A stretch of 64,000 nt of DNA. Source: Camellia lanceoleosa (lineage: Eukaryota; Streptophyta; Magnoliopsida; Ericales; Theaceae). This document shows, piece by piece, positions 56,634 through 64,000 of the stretch. The position numbers and the translations under genes were made by a program. Numbering within the stretch: position 1 is the first letter of the stretch; every line of letters starts with the position of its first letter. The notes beneath the pieces were generated by a model. That model was given only the letters and a program-made list of their open reading frames with translations. It was not told the DNA's origin and did not search any database. The stretch is from positions 88,932,084 to 88,996,083 of the forward strand of contig CM045770.1 in NCBI GenBank assembly GCA_025200525.1, written 5' to 3'.

Positions 56634-58229
56634 ATGTACTAATTGGTATATTAATTAGTCTAGTAATTGCTGATATGACATAATTTTAGAGGTTTTGGGA
56701 TCTTTATAATTTGTATAATAAATGAAATTATAGTTTAAAATGACAATGTCATAACTATATTGGTACACTAATTAATATACTAATTGGTCTGTATACCACC
56801 ACCGATTATATTGTGAGGGTAAAACCGGTGGTGCTATATGCACCAATTAATGTACACACTAGTGTTATGTCATTATTACTGACCCAACCAATTATACAAA
56901 TTACAAATATTCAACCTTTAAAATTATGTAATATCATCTGCTAATATATTAGATAGTATATTAATTAATACATATAGTAGTATTTAGGTAAAACAAAAAA
57001 CATGGATCTACTAATTTGAAACAGGACTTGTTTGTTATAGAGTCATCCCATAAGTCTTCCGATTTTTATGTGACGAAAGAGTATTTATGCGGGCTCACTC
57101 ACATTGCCATCATATATATTTGTAGATTTTACACTTGACGAACACAATAGGAGAGTAGGGGTGTTCAAAAAATCAGAGACAAATTACACTGTTCGTTATC
57201 CTTATATTTTGTTAATTGTGTTATTTTGATCTTATACTTTCAATTAGTCATTCCTTAGTGTTTTTTTTTTATAGAAAATTATCACTAAATTTGTTAAGAT
57301 TAACTTATTAAGTTAAGTAAGTTTATAATTTTACTCTTAAAAGCATAACATATATTATTTATGTACGTATTTTTTTTATAAAAAATGCTAAGAGACCAAA
57401 TCTAGTCAAAATTATAAATTTAAGGTCAAAATCGAATAAATTGAAATTACAGTGACCAAAATGACGCAAGGACCAAAATACAAGGACTACTGCCACAATT
57501 TGTTCAAAAATTAATAAAATTAATAAATCGGTCAAATATGGTCTAATTGCTTATTTGGTTTATTTTTTTATTTAATTTAGTTTTGACTGTTGATTCCAAG
57601 GCTTTACTTTTAATTTTGAATCGAAGCATGATATATTTATTTATTCTATATATATATATATATTGTTTGTTTTAAACTGGTCTAACCAACTTAGTTTGAT
57701 TACTAACATAATATATACTATATTTATTATTATATAAAAATTTTCAAAATTATTGAATCAAATCTAATTGAACCAAACCGATTTTTATGATTCAGTTTTG
57801 ATTCGGTATTTAATTATGATTTCATTTTATCTCAAATCGTACAAACCAGTTTAATTCTTAATTTATTCTAAATTTGAACTAATTTGATGTGTGAATATCC
57901 TGAAGCAAGGTGGTTATTTTGGGACCGGTATGTGCATCTAGCACCATGCTACTTTTTAATATTTTTTTTGGGAAAAACGTTTTTTATTATTTATATATGT
58001 GCATTGCTAACACATAATATGGAGGATGTGATGGTTCTTTAATACAGGCTTTAAAACGAAATGAGTTGTTGAAGAAAATAGCCATAGGTCATGTTTGTTT
58101 TGCTGATTCATGGGTGGATTGTCTTAGGATTGAAGTGGACTCCACATGTACTTGTTTGATGGGGTTATTGGCTCTTGGATTGTTACTCCCTGGTAAGGCT
58201 GTTTGTGTGACTAAGATTCTGTGTCAATG
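56634..58229. other. AT-rich intergenic DNA
   Basis: No gene recognised. (TA)n run at about 57,646-57,662. At 58,095 a GGTCATGTTTGTTTTG sequence resembles one Tourist end, but no matching second end was found. Confidence 0.55.
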
Positions 58230-58900
58230 GTGAATTTCTTTTCTTTTTTTTTTTTGTTGGGTGTGTGCTGTTGGAATTAAATATGTGTTATCGGAATTTC
58301 TGTTGATTTGTTCATTGGAATTAAATCTGTTTATTTGCTCATTGGAATCTCTGAGTTTATTTATTTATTTTATTTTTTTTGTTATTGAAATTAAATCTGT
58401 GTCAATAGAATTAAATCTGAGTTTATTTGTCCATTTCTTTTTTTCTTTTTTTTAAATCTGTTATTCAATCTGTGTTAAATCTGAGAGTTGGAATTGAATC
58501 TGTGTTATTGGAATTTTTATTTATTTGTTCATTGGAATTAAATCTGTTTATTTATTTATTAGAATCTCTGAGTTTGTTTATTTATTTATTTTCTGTTATT
58601 GGAATTAAATCTGTGTCAATGGAATTAAATATGAGTTTATTTGTTCATTTCTGGTTTTTTTTTTTTTTTTAAAATCTGTTATTCAATCTATGATTCAGTC
58701 TGTGTTAAATCTGAGAGTTAGAATTGAATCTGTGTTATTGAAATTAAATCTGTTATTGAATATGTGTTATTGAATCTCTTAGAAGGTGATTGAATATGTT
58801 ATTGAATCTGTTATTAAATTCATTATATTATTGAAATTGAATTTAATTGATCTGTTATGTTATTACATTTGTTATGTTATTGAATCTGATTTTGAATGAT
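58230..58900. repeat. Degenerate GGAATTAAATCTG-type repeat
   Basis: Irregular repeats of TTATTGGAATTAAATCTG, ATTCAATCTGTG and AATCTCTGAGTTTATTTATT fill this stretch. A larger unit of about 240 bp is duplicated (58,270-58,470 against 58,505-58,700). The Leu/Ser/Phe-rich frames of 64 and 81 codons on the + strand are repeats of each other and are not supported as genes. Confidence 0.75.
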
Positions 58901-60179
58901 TTTAAGATTTTAAATGATTTGTTTGTGTTAGGAATTGATTTTGTTGTGTTTTTAATTTTATAAGTTGTAATTAATTAATTATTAATGTTGGAGTATTTTA
59001 GAAAATTGGAAGAAAATGACCCAAAATAAATATTTACAAAATAGGGAAAAAAAAAAAAAAAAAAAAACTCAAAAATTAATTTTTGAAGGAAAAAATCCAA
59101 ACCATCCTCACATCCGCAAACATTGTCTGTACAAACCGCAAACCGCACTATAGATGGTTGTAGTTTGACTTTTTTTAAACCACATAAGTGCGAGAGGAAC
59201 AAAACCGAACCACAAACTGTACAATTCCTATCCGCGAGAACCCCTACTCCCAGGGGATTTTTAGTCCTACATAGTAGTAGGATTAGAATGCCTTGAATGT
59301 AGGTGAAATTGAAAAATCAATCTCACGATACAGTGTTTAAGACTTTTTTTTTTTACAGTATATTTGTAAATTTTTTACTTTATTTTTTCACTAATCATCT
59401 CTCATATTATTATCAAAACAAACTTTTATTTTATTCTCTCACTAATAATCTCCATATTAATAATTTGTTTACTAATCATCTCGTCACTAACAATTTCATC
59501 TAACCTAATTCACCAAATAAACATGGCCATAGAGTCTAATTTTTCCTTTTCTTTTTTTATTACGTACATCAAATTTATTTCTATTTAAAAAAACAAATGT
59601 TGACCCTTTGATTTGTATGAGACTGGCGGAGATAAAGTTCTCAGATTTGTTATTGAAGGTCACGGTATAATGAAGTTTTGGATGTGTTTGGCCACTTAAA
59701 TTTGATTTTGCTTTTTTATTTTTTTGTTTGCTATAATAATCTTCACTGTGCAGAGATTATACCCTCCTTTGTGAGGATTTTTTCTCCTTCTTTATGGAGG
59801 TTAGGGTTCTTTCTCCTTCAAAAATTTGTTAAATCTTTTGCTATCATTGTATGAGACTTTTTATCGATTTTGCAATGAAATTTTTTTTTTTTGGATCTAA
59901 AAAATAAACAAATATATCTAAAATTTTAAAATTTTCAATAGAAGATTTCTAACAAAAACCAAACACTTGGATTAATTTGACACAAATTTAACGGCTAAAA
60001 TTTATGTTATTAACACACAATTTAAAATCAATTGTAGTATAAGAGGAACTCTACATGTTTTCACGACAATTCGGCCATTGATGTTGCGAACCACGCGGTC
60101 TCATAGTATCAGGAATACTCTTCGGCTCAACAGCTAATTCATTGTCCCTCCGAGTGCAATTTCACACCCATCGAGTTGG
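58901..60179. other. AT-rich intergenic DNA
   Basis: No gene recognised. Poly-A tract at 59,047-59,067. A short GC-richer piece (59,095-59,300) holds nothing identifiable. Confidence 0.5.
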
Positions 60180-61070
60180 TTACCACCTCAGGAAGGAATT
60201 TTCAAAATCAATTTTGATGGGGCCACCTTTAAAGATAAAAAAATGCAGTGGGCTATGGAATTGTTGTGCGAGATCACCGTGTCGGAGAAAGGTCTGTTCC
60301 CATTATCTGTGGACTGTGTTGAGGTTACGGCAGCTTTCAAAGCCTTACGCGTATTTGATTGGAGATTTAGAGAAGGGAAAAAAAAAGAAAATGATATGTG
60401 AAATGTGAATAAAATATATTTATATTTTATTTAGGGATTGTTTGGAATGATCTAAATAAGTGTACTTTTTGTCTTTTTATAAAAAGATGTGCAGAAAAAT
60501 AGAGATGTGATGTGATAAAAAAAAAGATAAAAAGATGGATTATATGGGGATGCCAAATCACTCCTTAATTTCATATACATTCTCTTTTTTTCTTTCCCTT
60601 TTTAAATCATCTAACTAAACACAGCGTTAGTGTTTGTTTTGCTGGGAACTAGGATTGCATGATATTGCTTTGAAAGGTGATTCATTGGTTACTATTGCGT
60701 TTGGTTTAGGGATTTCAAAAACAGATTTGGAAAGGGATAAGAATTAAAAGAGAAAAAATATATGAAATATGAATAAAATATACATATATTTCAATTAGTT
60801 ACACACATGTTTTTTCTTTCATTTATCAAATTTCTTTTCAAATTCCTCAATCAAATACAGTGTTAAGGCTCTCGATGCCACCAATGAATTATTGTTTTAA
60901 TCTGGCCAAATTTTGACCCAGGCAAGCGTTCTTCACTCTATTCGCCAGTCGAGTGTCCAATTTGCAGATCAGGGAACGTAGTAGCACATCGGCTTGGCTA
61001 CAACTTTGGAGGAACCGCGTGTTTTGTTGGAGGAGGTTCCAGATTCTTTCCACAAACTTGTACGGGCTAA
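60180..61070 (+). pseudogene. RNase H-like (RVT_3) remnant, split by two MITE-like inserts
   Basis: KINFDGATFKDK (Asp at 60,216-60,218) carries the first RNase H motif. After a one-base shift the DNA reads NAVGYGIVVRDH, and then SVDC..VEVTAAFKALR. A continuation after about 60,655 reads LGLHDIALKGDSLVTIA, and a further piece at about 60,970-60,990 reads GNVVAHRLGYN. These are the ordered blocks of the RNase H domain of plant LINEs and related RVT_3 proteins. The pieces are separated by AT-rich inserts at about 60,350-60,630 and 60,697-60,863 with imperfect inverted ends (for example TTTGGTTTAGGGATTT and its partner CAAATTCCTCAATCAAA). Confidence 0.55.
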
Positions 61071-61169
61071 AGCGGCATCATTATTTGGATTCCTGTTTAT
61101 GCTTTAGTGTCTTATTTGTCTTGTTACTTTGTTTCTGCCTTCTGCTAGTCGCCTATCTAAAAATAAAGG

Positions 61170-61343
61170 GGATTATTCAGTACTTCCGAAATATGGAGAC
61201 GTAATACTCTATAAGGTTTTTATCGGTGAAGAGACACAAGGACTCACGATTTATGTTGGGAATGGAGAAATAACATGAGGCTAAGTAATTAATGATTAAT
61301 TTAAAGTATGGACACGTAGTACTCTGAGAATATTGAATAATTT
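61170..61343. mobile_element. Small MITE-like repeat, copy 2
   Basis: Matches 6,638-6,811 in order: GATTATTCAGTA, TATGGAGACGTAATACTC, CACGATTTATGTTG, GGCTAAGTAATT, GAATAATTT. Both copies have inverted ends. Confidence 0.6.
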
Positions 61344-61634
61344 TCCAAAAAGAAAAAACACACAATTTAAAACCTTTACAACAGTGCTGTTGATCCATTT
61401 AAAACCTCTACTTCCCCTTTCAAATTTCAAATAAAATCATGTAATTTGGCCAACAAATTTACTAAGGTGCCGTTTGGTAACACTTACGTTTTTAATTTTC
61501 TATTTATATTTACAAAAATTTAAAAAACTCAAATCAAAACTTGTTTGGTAAAATTTTTGATTTATAAATTAATGGTCTCAGTTTATAAATTTGGCCAAAA
61601 AATGAAAACACAAAAAATGTGTTTCCGCTAGCTT

Positions 61635-61955
61635 TTTTTTTCCCACCCAACACTAGCCACCACCCGCCACCATTTTCCACCACCGTCTTCCGCCACCCAC
61701 CTCCTACCACCACCTGTTACCACCACTCACTACCCACCCGCTACCACCACCACCAGCCACCAGCCACCACCCACTCGCCACCACCACCACCACCACCACC
61801 ACCACTCACCACCCACCTGCCATCCACTCGCCACCACCCATAACACGCCACTACCATCCACCGCCCGCCACCTACTTGCCACCACCACTCACCACCCACT
61901 TGCCACCACCACCAGCCACTTGCCACCCACTCCCCGCCGCCGCCACCACCACCAC
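61635..61955. repeat. (CCACCA)-rich minisatellite
   Basis: About 320 bp of CCACCACC/CCACTCGCCAC-type repeats, strongly C/A-biased, between AT-rich DNA and an LTR start. The His/Pro/Thr- and Gly/Trp-rich frames on both strands are composition artefacts. Confidence 0.9.
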
Positions 61956-64000
61956 TGTCACGACCCGAACTAGGGGCTTATCGGAATCGCGACCGGCCAG
62001 CGCCTCGATTCGCACCCTAGACCTACTATCTACTGTCCAGTTTAGAGAACAAATAAATAAATTATTGCAAATACTTGGTGAGTTCATTTCACTAGAGCAC
62101 TGTTATATTAGTCATACAAGTCATAAAGAAATGTTAAGTTACACAATAACTTGGCCCTATGCCAACAAAAGAGGTAATACATGACTTATATAAAACTAAA
62201 GGTCCAGAATCCATCCCAGGCCACGAGACATCACAAAAAGGCCTTTGGTTATCCTCTAAGCATTCTTCTTACCTGAAATGGGTTAGCAACACACCCATGA
62301 GCTATAAAGCTTGTGAGAACATACTTACACAATTTACAAGTTTGACATGGTTCAAACATAGTATTTCAAGTTGTCAAAGCCCAATGGCTGGAAAGGCAAA
62401 ATAAATGCTCTTATATAGATATCAAAATATACGTACATATGTCCATTCGACTGGATATGTTGCCAGAGAAGTAGGGAGCAACCCATACTAATATCAAATG
62501 GTCATGATCATGCCAAGGGACGATGGCCGCGTCCCGACAACCACCCTTATAACGCCTCACCCGTTGGTATCTTTAATTTCCCCCAACGTCCGAGATGTTC
62601 CGTTCGAATGTACGCTATTACATTTGCAAGAGTTTCATAACAATGTCTTAACCATGGCTTCTCAAAAATAATATGTATACAAGCAATACATGTGAGTCAG
62701 CTTATCCCGTTAGCTCACGTTTTCTAAAACATAACATGATTTTGAAAATGTATTCAAGGTGCTTTTCCAATCATAGGCATACTTGCTAGTTATTCATAAA
62801 TCAGTGCAATCTCATGCTCCTAAATAATTCATGGATCAAAGCATATCATTATATTCAAATACATGTAAAGAGTGTAAGTATGAACTCACCTAAAAGTACA
62901 CGAAGTTTGGTAAAGTCAACTGGAACCGAGATCTAAACACAACGTATGAAAAACTACATTATAGTAGGTCTAGGAACCAATTCTAAGCATGAAATAAATA
63001 TTCAAAACCATAATCCCAAAGTACCCAAAGTGTACAACTTAAAAGGGGTCCTCCTCCTAGGGTCCAGAACTTCTTAGTTTGCAGCATTCCAGATCAGAGG
63101 CTAAAATCCAAATCAAAACACTTTAAAAAATTCCGAAATTTTATAGGGTTATCAATCAAGATGTTATGAAACTTTTTCATGAAGGACTCGCCTCCCAAAA
63201 ATGCTCATAAACAGGGTAAAAAGGCAGTAAAATAAAACTGGTTCAGATCCGTTGCAATTTCTAAAACATCATTTCTACAACAATCTAGCCGTTGGATGGA
63301 GTTGAAACAAATTGGGTTGAAAAGATAACGCTTTATTTTCACTCTCGTCCAAAAATCAACCGTTAAAGTTGCCTCAATATTTTTTGACAAATTTTCAAAG
63401 TAAACTGTCTGTTCAGGAAAAAAAAACTGTTTGCTGGACAAAATCCTTAGTTTGAGCTCTAGCCTCATGGCTCATTTCAACATGATATCAATGGAAGGAA
63501 ATAAGTCTAAAACTATATTTTAAGGCTTAAATTCATGGTTCATTGCAACATGAAATCAAAGGAAAGAAATGAAGGCTTTAACTCATAGAATAGACATAGA
63601 GAGGGAGTTACCTAGACTTGAAGCTTGATGAACACTTATGGAAGTGTTTGATTTTTCTTTCTTAAACCCACAGAATTTCAGCAAGAAGATATAGTTTTTA
63701 GACATATAGGATATATATAGGAAGAAAGTGGGTAGGTAGGTTCAATGGCTAGGATTAAATCTTGGAGAAAACCTAAGACTAGGATTGAAAGGTGAATGTT
63801 GTGGTAAAAAAGGGAGTGAGGTGGATGCATATTCCATCTCACGAAAAATTCCAGCCATGGTGGCTGATTTTCCACCACAAATTGCACTGCTCGGATAAAA
63901 CGCAGTGCGCGGACATCCGGGCTGTCCGAAAATCGGTTCATTAAAAATCCTATTTAATCACTGTTGACTAATTTTGACATTCTGAGTTCGATGGTGTGAT
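61956..64000 (+). mobile_element. Gypsy-type LTR, partial (runs off the window)
   Basis: It starts TGTCACGACCCGAACTAGGGGC at 61,956 right after the CCACCA repeat, like the solo LTR start at 7,192 (TGTCATGACCC). No second end, gag or pol is inside the window. No coding sequence recognised up to 64,000. The start motif and long non-coding body fit a Ty3/Gypsy LTR. Orientation and completeness cannot be judged here. Confidence 0.5.

Noticed and set aside
58080..58215. Fourth Tourist-like MITE starting GGTCATGTTTGTTTTG
   Set aside because: Only one end is visible; no inverted partner or TAA/TTA pair was found.
61619..62087. His/Pro-rich and Gly/Trp-rich frames on both strands
   Set aside because: Translation of a CCACCA minisatellite; no domain or plausible gene structure.

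Overview
This window reads as nuclear DNA from a flowering plant, probably a eudicot. It is AT-rich, full of plant transposable elements, and has GT..AG introns. I found no intact host gene, no bacterial features and no structural RNA gene. The species cannot be fixed from the sequence.

Layout. (1) 1-7,000: the 3' end of a Mutator-like element. It has the C-terminus of a MURA-type transposase (SWIM zinc finger, + strand) and, convergent to it, a decayed Ulp1/C48-type peptidase gene (- strand) whose non-coding parts carry a recurrent hairpin motif. (2) 7,080-17,049: a three-level nest. A palindromic MITE holds a solo LTR (7,192-16,945), and the LTR holds a rearranged endogenous geminivirus array (8,003-15,321). 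The array has two head-to-tail partial genome copies plus one inverted copy, a viral origin hairpin with TAATATTAC, iterons, and broken V2-like, coat protein, movement protein and Rep genes. A Tourist-like MITE later inserted into it. (3) 19,211-48,901: a 29.7-kb Tat-clade Ty3/Gypsy retrotransposon on the - strand with LTRs of about 4.7 kb and a CTATG target duplication. It has gag, protease, RT, RNase H, a second RNase H and integrase, all decayed. Between integrase and the 3' LTR lie two intron-containing genes on the opposite strand: a plant mobile domain (PMD) gene and a second PMD-like gene. A related 3.9-kb solo LTR (CCTAC duplication) sits between these two. (4) 48,907-61,955: AT-rich intergenic DNA with MITEs, a tRNA-derived SINE with a 14-bp target duplication, microsatellites and an RNase H-like pseudogene split by insertions. 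(5) 61,956-64,000: the start of another Gypsy-type LTR running off the window.

How the parts relate. The Tat element would have been transcribed leftward from a TATA box about 1.1 kb inside its LTR, giving a leader of about 3.6 kb. Its two antisense genes share an 18-bp palindromic element upstream and look like captured or co-evolved cargo. Much of the identifiable damage in the retroelement, PMD and Ulp1 genes fits C-to-T (or G-to-A) transitions, as expected for methylated, silenced repeats. The most interesting item is the geminivirus array. It has a CP, a movement protein and a RepA-length Rep but no helicase segment, an arrangement that resembles citlodavirus-type geminiviruses more than begomoviruses.
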